Origin: a virus
Direction: 5' to 3' (one strand)
DNA: 23,631 nucleotides
IMG/VR virus record: IMGVR_UViG_3300008450_000459
Coordinates: 1 to 23,631 of that record
The position numbers and the translations under genes were made by a program. Shown here one piece after another: positions 7,311-15,453 of this stretch (its first letter is position 1; each line of letters starts with the position of its first letter). A model generated the notes under the pieces. It ran no database searches. It had not been told where the DNA came from and saw only the letters and a program-made list of their open reading frames with translations.

Positions 7311-8564
7311 TTATTGAAACCATGAACTTCCAGTTTTTGAACTACTTCCTGTTGTACCAGTTTTTGATTTTGTAACTTGTCTGGCAACTTCAGAGAACAA
7401 CTCATTTGTTTTTTTAGAAACTCCTGTTTTCTGAATAGTTGATAATGTTGGATCTTTTTCTAAGATTTTTAATAACAAAGCCACTTTAACTTTCGTTGCA
7501 TGGTTCTCTGGTCTTTTTAAATCTAGAATAGTTCTATCAAAATCTGAAAGGGTTTCTCCTGAAGGAGTTTTCCACTTATCAACTAATAGAAAATCTTGTA
7601 TTTCATTTGCTAACTTTGGATTTAATGGAATACCATCAAATTCTTTAGCTTTTAGTTTATCATTAAGAACATCTTGTACATTCTTAACGTATTGTTGTTT
7701 TATTTGTTGTTTTTGTAGTTGCTCTTGTTCTGCATTAGCTTGCATTTGATTTAACTTCTGAGCTTCTTTTTTAACCAACACTTTATGATGTTTTGCAGAT
7801 ACGCTCTCAAGATCACCATAATTTTGTAATCTCTCAATCTCTGTATCTACATCTTCAGGATCAAATCCTTGATCAGCTAAAGCTTGTTTCATTATTCTAA
7901 TCTGATTAGACTCTTGTGATAAGTCCATTTCAGCAAAATTTACAACTTGGTTGTATGTTCCAAAATATTCTTTCGGATCTACTCCCTTTACAAATATGGC
8001 ATCAAACGCTTGTTGGTAATCTTCTCCAAATTGACCAATGAAATTTTCAACTATTTCAGAAGCACCTTTTCTTTTCTCAACATTAAATCTCTCTAAGAAT
8101 TCTTCTGCTGTAGTGATTTGTACATCATCTTCATCATCTTCTTTTGTAAACACACCTAATTTAAATAGGTCATTTGAAAGAGCAGAGAACTGAGTGGTAG
8201 GACCACCTTCACCTTCATCATCATCAGTTTCAGTAACTGCTGCTGGTTTTGCTGGTGTGATATCATCCTCATCATCGTCTTCATCATTATCTCCTAAAAA
8301 GTTTGTGATGGCTGATTGAGCTTTTTTCTCATCAGTGTCATCATCTTCAACAGGATCTATTGTTTTACCTTTAGGAACTGCTGGTTTTGCTGGAGCTGCT
8401 GGAGCATCTGCATCTTTAATAATTGGTGTAATATCGTCAGGTGTAGAAGATGCTGTTTCTGGTGCAAACAGTCCTTCAAGAAGCTCTTGATTACCAGCAC
8501 CCATTTCCATTGTATCTTGGATAGAAAAATTACCCATAGACAAATTTTCTGTATTGTCTGCCAT
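7311..8564 (-). CDS. Acidic scaffolding-type protein
   Basis: This 417-residue protein sits between portal and capsid genes, where scaffolding proteins normally lie. The N-terminal third is acidic and disordered, with Asp/Glu runs and Pro/Ala-rich linkers (DDDEDDITPAKPAAV). The middle is helical, with a Lys/Gln-rich coiled-coil (KKEAQKLNQMQANAEQEQLQ). The C-terminus is basic and Ser/Thr/Gly-rich (VTKSKTGTTGSSSKTGSSWF), typical of a scaffold's capsid-binding tail. No protease catalytic motif is visible. The start at 8564 has the AACTACATTATG context. A scaffolding role is inferred from composition and position; an alternative is a minor head protein or a prohead core component. Confidence 0.75.
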   Translation of the reverse strand: MADNTENLSMGNFSIQDTMEMGAGNQELLEGLFAPETASSTPDDITPIIKDADAPAAPAKPAVPKGKTIDPVEDDDTDEKKAQSAITNFLGDNDEDDDEDDITPAKPAAVTETDDDEGEGGPTTQFSALSNDLFKLGVFTKEDDEDDVQITTAEEFLERFNVEKRKGASEIVENFIGQFGEDYQQAFDAIFVKGVDPKEYFGTYNQVVNFAEMDLSQESNQIRIMKQALADQGFDPEDVDTEIERLQNYGDLESVSAKHHKVLVKKEAQKLNQMQANAEQEQLQKQQIKQQYVKNVQDVLNDKLKAKEFDGIPLNPKLANEIQDFLLVDKWKTPSGETLSDFDRTILDLKRPENHATKVKVALLLKILEKDPTLSTIQKTGVSKKTNELFSEVARQVTKSKTGTTGSSSKTGSSWFQ

Positions 8565-8703
8565 AATGTAGTTGTATTTAATATTTGGTTTATATTCTAT
8601 GTAAAACTAAAATAGTTATTTATAATTACAAAAGAAATAACACTATATATCAAACTTTTTGTCGGATAATATAGCATTATGTTTTATTTCTCCTTAAAAA
8701 AGT
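8565..8703 (-). other. 139-base AT-rich gap between portal and scaffold genes
   Basis: In the minus direction the gap reads through AAACATAATGC, then a TTTG (within AAAAAGTTTGATATATAG) and a CTTTTG further down, before the AACTACATTATG start context of the scaffold gene. The two boxes are only loosely placed for a Bacteroidota promoter, and the inner box lacks a clean TAnnTTTG. It could hold a secondary promoter for scaffold and capsid genes. No hairpin followed by a T-tract is evident. Confidence 0.3.
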
Positions 8704-11292
8704 TTAACTTTTTTTGTTATTTCTTCCTTTAGCATTCTCTTTTGCCACTGCAAGATCGTTTGCCATATTCTCTCTAGCCACTTGTAATTTCTCTTTTTCT
8801 ATAGACATTTTATCATTGGCTTGTTTATTCTTAGATTGTATCTCTGCCATCTTTATTCCATAGTCTTTAGCAGCTCTATTTTCCTCATTTGCTAACTTAC
8901 TCATTTCCAATACATCAGGAATTGCATTTTCATTAACATCTTCACTTTCCACATTTCCAAATCCTGTAGCTTGTATAATTGCAATCTTTTCTTTAGATAA
9001 TCTATCCAACTCTCTTTGGTAATCATCATGAGCTTGTTGCTCTTGTTGCATTTGTTGTGCAGATTGTATCTGAGCTTGCGTAGCTTCTTGTTGTTGTTGA
9101 AGTTTTTGTTGTTCAAGTTGTTGAGCTTGTTGTTGCATAGCATCTTGTTTGTCTCTAAGATCTCTGAACACTTTCTTCATCTCTCTCATAGACTTGGTGC
9201 TATAAAGCTCAATCACTTCGTATAATGATCCACCATTTTGCATCAACGGTTGTGCAAGTTGTCTAAGCTCATTAAACATTTGTGTATCTTCAGGTCTATT
9301 AGTTGTGAACACTTTTAAATCTCTGAATTTGATATCTGATCCATTCACTTGTACAAATGCAGATTCTCCTTCATCGGTTATATAAGAAATAGTTGATTGT
9401 GGTTTATCACTTTCTATATATAATGCAGCATCAATCACTGCTTGGTATAATTGTCCCATTACATACTCGTGTGCAACAAATAGAGGCTCTGTCTGAGAAT
9501 AACTTTGTTGTATGGCAGCATTTGTACCTGTAGCAGATTCACTAGCTGATATCGATCCTAAACGCTGTTTAGACATACCCACAAGTTCCCAACATTCTGC
9601 TTTAAGTTGTACAGCTAGATTATAACGAGATTGTATTTCGTTTGTTCTTGTCAAATCTACGTTACGTGCTACAGATTGATTTGTAACAGGAGCCTTTGTA
9701 TTTTCAGGACTGTCATCATCAAACATTATACCACGTTCTCTTGCTTCTAATTCCCAGATATCAATGTCATCTTGTGCATCTCCATCTTTCACACGAGGAA
9801 CACGTCTAATGTTAACACTAGCAACGTTACCAATTTCTTTCTCTAAAAGCTTATACATCTGGTTCATACAGATATTGTATAACACTTGAAAAGGTTTCAT
9901 CATATCTACTAATGAACGAGCTTCTGTGTTCTTCACTTCAAATGTTGTTCCTATAATAGGACAATAATTCAATAGCTTATAAGGTTTTACGTGATAGATG
10001 TCTGGACCAATTTTAATTCCTTGATACCACTCATTAATCCATCCCCATTCTAATGATTTTTGTGTAGGGATGGTTCCTGATTTGTAATTCTCATCAACAA
10101 GCATTGATTGCTCATTGCCCATTTCATCTTCGTAGATAAGCTTACCAATTTTTCTTTTAGAAATCCAATAGCTACGTATAACAACATATTTATATCCGAA
10201 AGAACTAACGTTAGAAGAAAGACCTAAGAAGTCTTGTAATCCATCATTGTTCTCTTTCATCTCACTCTCTATCAGCATTCTTGTTTGTAGAACAAGAGGA
10301 TCATATGTGTCATATGTAACAGAGTCAATACCAGGAGCAATATTAGGATTGCCAAGATTTGATTCTCTAACATTGATTAATCCATAGTCTTGTAGCGATG
10401 AGCGTAAGTGGTCGATCTCCTCTTTTGTAAGATCTGGTATGCTTTCAATGATCTCCGAAAGCTCCATAACTTGTACTGTACCAGCAGCATAGGCTCCTTG
10501 AGCTCTACCAGTCGGATCTGATATCCATTTTCTATCAGGAGTAGTAAGAAACCAAGTGTTCTTCGGGTTTGCCACCTCAACGTTAAATCCAGTTTTGGAA
10601 TTGTCTTCATATATGTGATAAAATTCTCTTGCAGATATAAGAAGATCTCTGAACGTATCTTCTGATTTTTCTTTTAGATTAAACTCTGCTTTTGTACAAG
10701 TTAGTATATGGTTAGCCCATTTTTCAGCGGTTGATGTATATGAATCAAGTTGATCTTTAACTTGTTCCATTGTCATTTGCTCTAATTGCTCTTCATCTAA
10801 TTCTTCTCCAGCTATTGCAGCTTTTTCTAATATTTGCTGTTTTGCTTTTGATATAATATAGTTTTGAAGCGTGTCTGTTTTAAATTGCAATTCTTCTGCC
10901 TTACTGTCATCATCAAAAGCTTTCACTCTGTATGTGTCAGGTCTTTTAGATATCTCTCCTACAAGTTCATTGATTGGCGTAGTGATTATGGAATAATGTT
11001 TTACATAAGCAGGAAGGTTTAGATTATCTTCAAGAATTTCTGTAAAGCTTTTAACTTGTGGATCTTGGTAGAAATCTTCCATACGAAGAATACCCTTCAC
11101 AAGATCGTAGTTCTTAACGAATGAGTCTCTATTTTTTATATACTCAGCATATGCCTTGTTTGCAAAATAGTCCATTGTATTCTTAATCCAACTCTCATCT
11201 TGCTTTTCCTTCTCTGTTTTGAACTGATCAGGAAAAATGTTTAAGTATGCATACCTAATAGTAGCATCCTTTGTATATCTAATTATTGCCAT
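8704..11292 (-). CDS. Portal protein
   Basis: This 862-residue protein lies immediately downstream of the large terminase (1-base gap). The N-terminal two thirds have the helix-rich, mixed composition of portals, including ITTPINELVGEISKRPD and the stretch SESATGTNAAIQQSYSQT followed by a helix leading to QLYQAVIDAALYIES, which resembles the helical core of phage portals. The C-terminal part (about residues 710-780) is extremely Gln-rich and coiled-coil-like (MQQQAQQLEQQKLQQQQ), then Lys/Glu/Asn-rich helices to the end. Large portals with long Gln-rich C-termini are known from Bacteroidota phages. Its role is to form the dodecameric ring at the packaging vertex through which DNA is pumped by the terminase. 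Order (terminase, portal, scaffold, capsid) and size support the call. Confidence 0.85.
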   Translation of the reverse strand: MAIIRYTKDATIRYAYLNIFPDQFKTEKEKQDESWIKNTMDYFANKAYAEYIKNRDSFVKNYDLVKGILRMEDFYQDPQVKSFTEILEDNLNLPAYVKHYSIITTPINELVGEISKRPDTYRVKAFDDDSKAEELQFKTDTLQNYIISKAKQQILEKAAIAGEELDEEQLEQMTMEQVKDQLDSYTSTAEKWANHILTCTKAEFNLKEKSEDTFRDLLISAREFYHIYEDNSKTGFNVEVANPKNTWFLTTPDRKWISDPTGRAQGAYAAGTVQVMELSEIIESIPDLTKEEIDHLRSSLQDYGLINVRESNLGNPNIAPGIDSVTYDTYDPLVLQTRMLIESEMKENNDGLQDFLGLSSNVSSFGYKYVVIRSYWISKRKIGKLIYEDEMGNEQSMLVDENYKSGTIPTQKSLEWGWINEWYQGIKIGPDIYHVKPYKLLNYCPIIGTTFEVKNTEARSLVDMMKPFQVLYNICMNQMYKLLEKEIGNVASVNIRRVPRVKDGDAQDDIDIWELEARERGIMFDDDSPENTKAPVTNQSVARNVDLTRTNEIQSRYNLAVQLKAECWELVGMSKQRLGSISASESATGTNAAIQQSYSQTEPLFVAHEYVMGQLYQAVIDAALYIESDKPQSTISYITDEGESAFVQVNGSDIKFRDLKVFTTNRPEDTQMFNELRQLAQPLMQNGGSLYEVIELYSTKSMREMKKVFRDLRDKQDAMQQQAQQLEQQKLQQQQEATQAQIQSAQQMQQEQQAHDDYQRELDRLSKEKIAIIQATGFGNVESEDVNENAIPDVLEMSKLANEENRAAKDYGIKMAEIQSKNKQANDKMSIEKEKLQVARENMANDLAVAKENAKGRNNKKS

Positions 11293-11293
11293 T

Positions 11294-13315
11294 TTATCTA
11301 AATAATTTACGTTTTTTATTATTAAACACCCCTTTTGATTCTGGGAATAACGAGCTCTTCTGTCTCTTCACTCCTAACGAAGTGGTTCGTGAATCTGTGT
11401 TATCACCTATCTTACCAAATATAGGATCTAGTTTCATTGCCAAAGCTACAGCTAATTCTGCAGCAATAATACGGTCAAAGTTACCATCTTCATTATATTG
11501 TATCATCTCTTCTAATAGAACAGGATCCAATATCTTTGCCATACCCTTTGTTTCTGATACAATGTTTCCTTCTTCATCCTTCTCAACATGTATCACTTCT
11601 TCTGTATATTTCTTAAGACATCCGTGCAAGAAGTCTCTAATCTTCTCTGCAGATCTATGTATTCCGTAATCCCTTCTCACTGTGGTGTTTGGAACTATTT
11701 CTTTTAACCAATCTGGTTGTCTTTCTAAATAATGTGCATCTCCCTTACTAATCATATAATCAATAAAAGAAATTTCATCATTCTCACATAATGTTCTAGC
11801 GTTGAAATACTTTATCAATAATCGTGCTTGTTCTTCCCAGGTTTCTTTTTTATCTGGACGAGCACAATAGCTAGCTACAAACATGTCTTGGTATTTCTCT
11901 CCTGATATACTATGCATACGTTTGTAAATATACACAGAACCTAATGAACTTGAGTATGCAGATTTTCCTTGTCTGTAGGGGTCAACTCCTGCAACATATA
12001 ATCCATATGGTGGATTTTCTACAGGGAATTCATATATCACTACTGGAGCATCTTTTCTATCTGAATTCTTTAATGGAAAATTAGAAATAGGAAGCTTGTC
12101 TGTAAACTGATGTTTCACACCTTGTCCATCATCATATAGAACAACAGGCACACCAGTTTTTTCATTATTTAATAATTTAGTTTTTTGACGCTTGGCAGCT
12201 TCTATATCAAATATGTTTGTGTCTTCATTCAAGAATATGTCATCCACCTCTTGTGGATAATACATCTTCTCTTTTAAATAAGCCACTCTATCTCCAGCTT
12301 TCTTAAGCTTTTCTAGATTGTCATTTGTAATCTGTGTAGCAAGTTCTTCATTGCTCACCATCATGTTCACTTGATACAAAGAACTTCCTTCTGGTTTTTC
12401 TAAGAATGCACCAAGAGAAGATTCCTCTTTGGCTTCCATTCTGTATTTATGTGAAATGAAAAGTCCATGCACTCTAGCATCATCCTTTGCATTGTTATAC
12501 GTAAGAAAATTGAAATTCTCTACGTCAAACATTAAACTCTTTGCATCCATGAACTTCTTCATGTCTCCACCTGTACCTGTAAGTATAGGTGAACAGCCCC
12601 AACCAAATGGTGTTGTAAAACCTGGTGTTGCTGCTTGAAGTCCTCGAAGGAAAGATCCTTTCCCTATCTCATCAATAATAAGCCTTCTAGGCTTAGTACC
12701 TGCAATAGCCTCTTCATTGTTTCCTTCATCTAAGTTTCTTATAAGAATCTGAGAGAACGGTATTCTCTCTCCTGACTTAGTCTTAATCCCTAATGTCACT
12801 TGGTTCTTCCAGTTGTCTTCAACTCTCTGCCATCTCCAAGCTTCAGGAAGGAAGTTTAATCCTTTGTCAATCTTATCTGTAATCAGTTTTATATCGGGAG
12901 CATTCAACCCTGCAATAATGTTCTGACTGTTCTCATCAAATGTAGCTCCTTGTCCTATATAACTAGCTTCTATAACAGACTTAGCAAAACGACGAATACC
13001 TAGTATAACTAGGCCTTTCTTTTCTTTATGAGCTCTGTCTATTTCATTAGTAACCAACCATTCATTATCTCTAAGAAGTGGGTTTGCATATTTCTGATTG
13101 ATACGCCCATACTCATCTATGTAATCCACCTCTGTATGCCATATGTTTAAATGCCAATATAGAAAGGGATTGATGTACACACCATCCATCATACAGCCAT
13201 TTGTACAAAGTTCTTTATGAAAAGCAAAGAATTGTTTATATTCTTCAGAACCTTTGTCTGGAATACGTTTTTGGTTAATGAACCAATCTTGGTATGTTAC
13301 GTTATGTAATTGCAT
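11294..13315 (-). CDS. terL: Terminase large subunit (packaging ATPase/nuclease)
   Basis: The product is 673 residues. The ATPase part shows a deviant Walker A, LGIRRFAKSV (residues 105-114), a Walker B RRLIIDEIGKG (210-220, catalytic Glu216) and a likely coupling motif ILTGTGGD (244-251). The C-terminal RNase H-like nuclease is visible as YVAGVDPYRQGKS (first Asp at 445), acidic residues in LCENDEISFIDY (509-520), and the last Asp in NFDRIIAAELAVALAMKL (612-629, Asp614). The order and spacing match large terminases that cut and pump phage DNA into proheads. It overlaps the upstream small gene by one base (TAATG) and is followed one base later by the portal. The Walker A lacks the usual second Gly before Lys, having Ala there, as in some other terminases with Arg-rich loops. 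Confidence 0.93.
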   Translation of the reverse strand: MQLHNVTYQDWFINQKRIPDKGSEEYKQFFAFHKELCTNGCMMDGVYINPFLYWHLNIWHTEVDYIDEYGRINQKYANPLLRDNEWLVTNEIDRAHKEKKGLVILGIRRFAKSVIEASYIGQGATFDENSQNIIAGLNAPDIKLITDKIDKGLNFLPEAWRWQRVEDNWKNQVTLGIKTKSGERIPFSQILIRNLDEGNNEEAIAGTKPRRLIIDEIGKGSFLRGLQAATPGFTTPFGWGCSPILTGTGGDMKKFMDAKSLMFDVENFNFLTYNNAKDDARVHGLFISHKYRMEAKEESSLGAFLEKPEGSSLYQVNMMVSNEELATQITNDNLEKLKKAGDRVAYLKEKMYYPQEVDDIFLNEDTNIFDIEAAKRQKTKLLNNEKTGVPVVLYDDGQGVKHQFTDKLPISNFPLKNSDRKDAPVVIYEFPVENPPYGLYVAGVDPYRQGKSAYSSSLGSVYIYKRMHSISGEKYQDMFVASYCARPDKKETWEEQARLLIKYFNARTLCENDEISFIDYMISKGDAHYLERQPDWLKEIVPNTTVRRDYGIHRSAEKIRDFLHGCLKKYTEEVIHVEKDEEGNIVSETKGMAKILDPVLLEEMIQYNEDGNFDRIIAAELAVALAMKLDPIFGKIGDNTDSRTTSLGVKRQKSSLFPESKGVFNNKKRKLFR

Positions 13316-13650
13316 TATTTGTTTCTACCTTTTAAGAATTCTTCTGCTTGAGAACTAAGCTCAGCTCCTCCTCGTGTCTCCACCTTCTTAGCTTCTTGTT
13401 TCTCTCTCATAACATCCACTTCTTTTAATAAAGCTAGATAGTTCTTCATTGTCTCTTGTACAAACTTACCCTGAGACTCAATACTTGCAATCACCATAGG
13501 AAGCATTCCTCCTTTAGCTGTAGGTTTCCATTCTATCCTATCCTTCAGTTCGTGAAGTGGATTAGCATCAACGTATTGTTTCCAGCTTGCCAATTGTGTC
13601 TCAGCCCAATCTAGCTCGACATCAATGTATGTAGTTTTTCTTACTGCCAT
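13315..13650 (-). CDS. Candidate terminase small subunit
   Basis: The 111-residue product begins MAVRKTTYIDVELDWAE and is predicted to be largely helical, with a coiled-coil-like second half (KNYLALLKEVDVMREKQEAK) and a charged C-terminus (EEFLKGRNK). It overlaps the large terminase start by one base (TAATG), which implies translational coupling and fits the usual small/large terminase arrangement. I do not see a clear helix-turn-helix, so the small-terminase call rests on position, size and helical character. It might alternatively be an assembly factor. Start context is AAACTACATAATG, the same motif found before other minus-strand genes. Confidence 0.55.
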   Translation of the reverse strand: MAVRKTTYIDVELDWAETQLASWKQYVDANPLHELKDRIEWKPTAKGGMLPMVIASIESQGKFVQETMKNYLALLKEVDVMREKQEAKKVETRGGAELSSQAEEFLKGRNK

Positions 13651-13658
13651 TATGTAGT

Positions 13659-13943
13659 TTATTCTTCCTCTTCTTCGAGGAACATTGTGTTAAGGTGCAT
13701 TCCATCCTTTAATATATTCTCTATCTCTTCTTGATCAACGTGATCAACATCCATGTTCAATGCTATTTCATATTTCTCTAAAGCAAAGAGGAATTCTTTA
13801 TCTGTTATTCCCCATATGTCATCATAGCCATCTAAAGCTGTAGAAATATGTCTTCCCATGTTATATGTTGGATGGGCCTTGTGTAAACTCTCCAACACTT
13901 CAATGATTTTTCGATAGTGATAATTAGGACGTGGCTTTTTCAT
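13659..13943 (-). CDS. Small conserved-looking phage protein, acidic tail
   Basis: This 94-residue protein starts MKKPRPNYHYRKIIEVLESL and contains HPTYNMGRHISTALDGYDDI and WGITDKEFLFALEKYE, ending in a Glu run. It matches, by memory, a type of small protein carried next to terminase genes in several Bacteroidota phages, but I know of no function. It is soluble, helical and acidic. It ends 8 bases before the candidate small terminase start, and the next upstream gene stops 3 bases before its start, so it belongs to the packaging-gene message. It could assist terminase assembly; this is position-based inference. Confidence 0.7.
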   Translation of the reverse strand: MKKPRPNYHYRKIIEVLESLHKAHPTYNMGRHISTALDGYDDIWGITDKEFLFALEKYEIALNMDVDHVDQEEIENILKDGMHLNTMFLEEEEE

Positions 13944-13946
13944 ACG

Positions 13947-14228
13947 TTATTCCATTAATTTATTGATGTCATCATCAGATAGAGGTGTTACATCATCATC
14001 ATCATTAATATCTATTTGTATTTCTCTATCTAATTCTTGTATATCATCATCGTCTTCATCCTCCTCATCCTCTAAATACTCAGGCTTCACTGTAATCTTA
14101 ATTGTATCTCGTAAGGACTTACCATCATCATTTACACTTCCTTCCAAATCAATAAAATTCACACCATCCTCATACAATCCTTGAAGAATTTCTATAAACG
14201 GTCCTAATGGTATTTTACGTAGTTCCAT
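13947..14228 (-). CDS. Small acidic protein of unknown function
   Basis: I chose the ATG at 14228 (MELRKIPLGPFIEILQGLYE, 93 residues). A longer reading from 14252 would need a TTG start and would overlap the upstream gene more. The N-terminal 50 residues form a compact alpha/beta unit (IPLGPFIEIL, GVNFIDLEG). The C-terminal half is very acidic, with runs of Asp and Glu (EDEEDEDDDDIQELDREI). The start lies within the last codons of the upstream zinc-ribbon gene (14-base overlap). Similar proteins with the opening 'MEL+KIPLGPF' occur in Bacteroidota phages by memory, without known function. The acidic tail could bind basic partners such as the HU-like protein in this operon, or mimic DNA; neither can be shown here. 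Confidence 0.7.
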   Translation of the reverse strand: MELRKIPLGPFIEILQGLYEDGVNFIDLEGSVNDDGKSLRDTIKITVKPEYLEDEEDEDDDDIQELDREIQIDINDDDDVTPLSDDDINKLME

Positions 14229-14484
14229 CGTTCTCTGGCATTTGTTGTGCAAGCCATTTCTTTAATGGGCATTCACATGTTAAACATTTAGTTTTTGCAG
14301 ACAATGTGCATCCACAATTTGTGCAATGTGCATCTGGTCTTATAGATAGATGATTCTTAGAATGAAACTCACATGAATTACATATATCAAGTCTTGAAAT
14401 ACTAACATGTTCTATGAAAGCTTTCATTCTTTCTTCTGGAAGGAGGTGGTTCTTCCATCCTTCATATATTTGACTTACTCCCAT
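14215..14484 (-). CDS. Zinc-ribbon-like Cys-rich protein
   Basis: I chose the ATG at 14484 (MGVSQIYEGW, 89 residues), since the longer reading starts at a TTG. Eight Cys lie at 35, 38, 54, 57, 59, 67, 70 and 72: CNSC, CTNCGC and CLTCEC. This arrangement can bind two zinc ions, and the ending CPLKKWL is typical of a small family I associate with Bacteroidota phages. The N-terminal 30 residues are helical. The start is inside the previous gene's last codons (23-base overlap), so it is co-translated. Possible roles are nucleic-acid or protein binding in early packaging or gene regulation. The zinc call is well supported by the Cys pattern; the function is not. Confidence 0.8.
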   Translation of the reverse strand: MGVSQIYEGWKNHLLPEERMKAFIEHVSISRLDICNSCEFHSKNHLSIRPDAHCTNCGCTLSAKTKCLTCECPLKKWLAQQMPENDGTT

Positions 14485-14839
14485 GGTCAATTTTTGGTTT
14501 TAATTTTATTCTATTATCAATAGCTGTTGCAAGTTTCATCTCAGCGTTTCTTCTAACTGTTGGAGAAATCGTTGTGTCTTCTAACACTCTAGAGAAATAA
14601 GCAATTATACTCTCAATCTTCTCCATCTTCCTTTCTGCCTTTGTCATGTTAAAAACAAACTTCCCAAATCCAGAAAACTCCACCGTATTACTCTTATGCA
14701 TTGCCTCATTGGCAAAATCAAATTGATGCGAAACCACCTTATTAATAATCTTTTCAGAAATCACCCTATCTTCAATCACCTTATTAATAGCAATCTTCTT
14801 GATTAGGTAATCCTTAATATGCATATTATGTGGCTTCAT
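14462..14839 (-). CDS. HU-like DNA-binding protein candidate
   Basis: The 125-residue product has a helical N-terminus (KDYLIKKIAINKVIEDRVI, then SEKIINKVVSHQFDFANEAM) followed by TVEFSGFGKFVFN at about 52-64. The phrase 'V.f.GFGkF.' at the end of a helical pair is the hallmark of the HU/IHF fold, where helices lead into the saddle-shaped beta sheet. The part after it (KAERKMEKIESIIAYFSRVL and on) differs from the DNA-binding arms of ordinary HU, so this is a divergent member. It overlaps the winged-helix gene by 14 bases and the zinc-ribbon gene by 23 bases. A DNA-architecture role in packaging or transcription is inferred. Confidence in the fold is moderate. Confidence 0.65.
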   Translation of the reverse strand: MKPHNMHIKDYLIKKIAINKVIEDRVISEKIINKVVSHQFDFANEAMHKSNTVEFSGFGKFVFNMTKAERKMEKIESIIAYFSRVLEDTTISPTVRRNAEMKLATAIDNRIKLKPKIDHGSKSNI

Positions 14840-15170
14840 GAATCAATGTGATTTGTAACGTAATGTCTTTGTTGAAATCTAAACATATTGATGGATGCAC
14901 CTTCACCTTACTTCCATCCTTAATAAGAATACCAATATTCTTAAGTCTGCTCACCATGTTATTAATTGTAGCTGTTGTTGTTTTGAATTCTTTACAAAAC
15001 TCCTCCTTAACATGTTTATATGAAATGCTTCCATTAATGGCCATAAAAGAAACTAATTGTATTTCTCTCTCTGTAACATTAACATTATTAACATCAAACA
15101 AAAGAGAATAATACTTCTTAGCTATAGAGAAACTATCTTTCTCTTGTCTTTTCATCCTTTGTACAATCAT
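14826..15170 (-). CDS. Winged-helix DNA-binding regulator candidate
   Basis: This 114-residue protein is the first gene of the late operon. It carries a likely winged helix-turn-helix: VTEREIQLVSFMAINGSISY, then a recognition helix around FKTTTATINNMVSRLKNIG, and a wing (ILIKDGSKVKVHP). The pattern 'TINNMVSRLK..GIL.KDG' is close to MarR-like and other wHTH proteins. Its gene starts at 15170, about 22 bases from the nearer copy of a promoter-like repeat, so it could control its own operon or the switch between the two divergent transcription units. It has no visible ligand-binding domain. A second in-frame Met (residue 6) could be the real start; the ATG at 15170 is the first available. Confidence 0.7.
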   Translation of the reverse strand: MIVQRMKRQEKDSFSIAKKYYSLLFDVNNVNVTEREIQLVSFMAINGSISYKHVKEEFCKEFKTTTATINNMVSRLKNIGILIKDGSKVKVHPSICLDFNKDITLQITLIHEAT

Positions 15171-15191
15171 TGTAATTTATTTTGGTTTAGA

Positions 15192-15203
15192 CAAAGGTAT
15201 ATA
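15192..15203 (-). promoter_or_regulatory. Promoter-like element, copy 1 (TATATACCTTTG)
   Basis: The minus strand reads TATATACCTTTG here, which includes TACCTTTG, a match to the Bacteroidota -7 box TAnnTTTG. It lies 22 bases upstream of the ATG at 15170, so a transcript would have a very short leader. No TTTG is present at the proper -33 distance, so this copy may be weaker, need a phage factor, or be an operator rather than a promoter. The same 12 bases recur 96 bases upstream. Confidence 0.5.
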
Positions 15204-15287
15204 AAAAAACTTTCATATATAAAAATATATTTTATTTTCCTATATAGAAAAAAATGTATAAGCATCAAGACAAACCCACCCACCCAC

Positions 15288-15317
15288 CAAAGGTATATAG
15301 TTTTTTTCAAACCACAA
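15288..15317 (-). promoter_or_regulatory. Bacteroidota-type late promoter, copy 2
   Basis: On the minus strand TTTG (15314-15317) is followed after 18 bases by TACCTTTG (15288-15295), close to the Bacteroidota consensus TTTG-N19-21-TAnnTTTG. The 12-base core TATATACCTTTG is identical to copy 1. Transcription would begin a few bases further on, inside a GGG-T-GGG-T-GGG run, and give a leader of roughly 110 bases ahead of the regulator gene at 15170. Confidence 0.55.
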
Positions 15318-15453
15318 AAAAAATTTTCCCCAAAAATTTTACACCCCTCGTGTGTATAAGAATTAAGACCATTCCAAATCAAAACCCCCTGTACAAATTG
15401 AGAGATTGGGTGTATCCCCTGTCTCTGATTATTAATTTTTAAATCTTATTGCT

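Larger units (their letters stand above)
15171..15453. promoter_or_regulatory. Divergent control region between late and early genes
   Basis: This 283-base, AT-rich stretch separates leftward and rightward transcription. It contains two leftward promoter-like elements (entries at 15192 and 15288), a G-rich run on the minus strand (15275-15288), an AAAATTTT-type inverted repeat around 15316-15340, and an inverted pair AGAGA/TCTCT near 15400-15424 just before the first rightward gene. I could not identify a clear rightward TAnnTTTG promoter. The leftward ORF across it (15167-15382) overlaps both promoter-like elements and is AT-driven, so I do not count it as a gene. Confidence 0.6.

Noticed and set aside
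8316-8615. Plus-strand 99-residue ORF rich in Cys and Phe
   Set aside because: It is the antisense reading of the Asp/Glu- and Pro/Ala-rich scaffold-like gene, whose composition produces such ORFs.
15167-15382. Leftward 71-residue ORF in the divergent control region
   Set aside because: It covers both promoter-like elements, is driven by A/T runs (many Phe, Ile, Tyr), and overlaps the start of the regulator gene; more likely non-coding.
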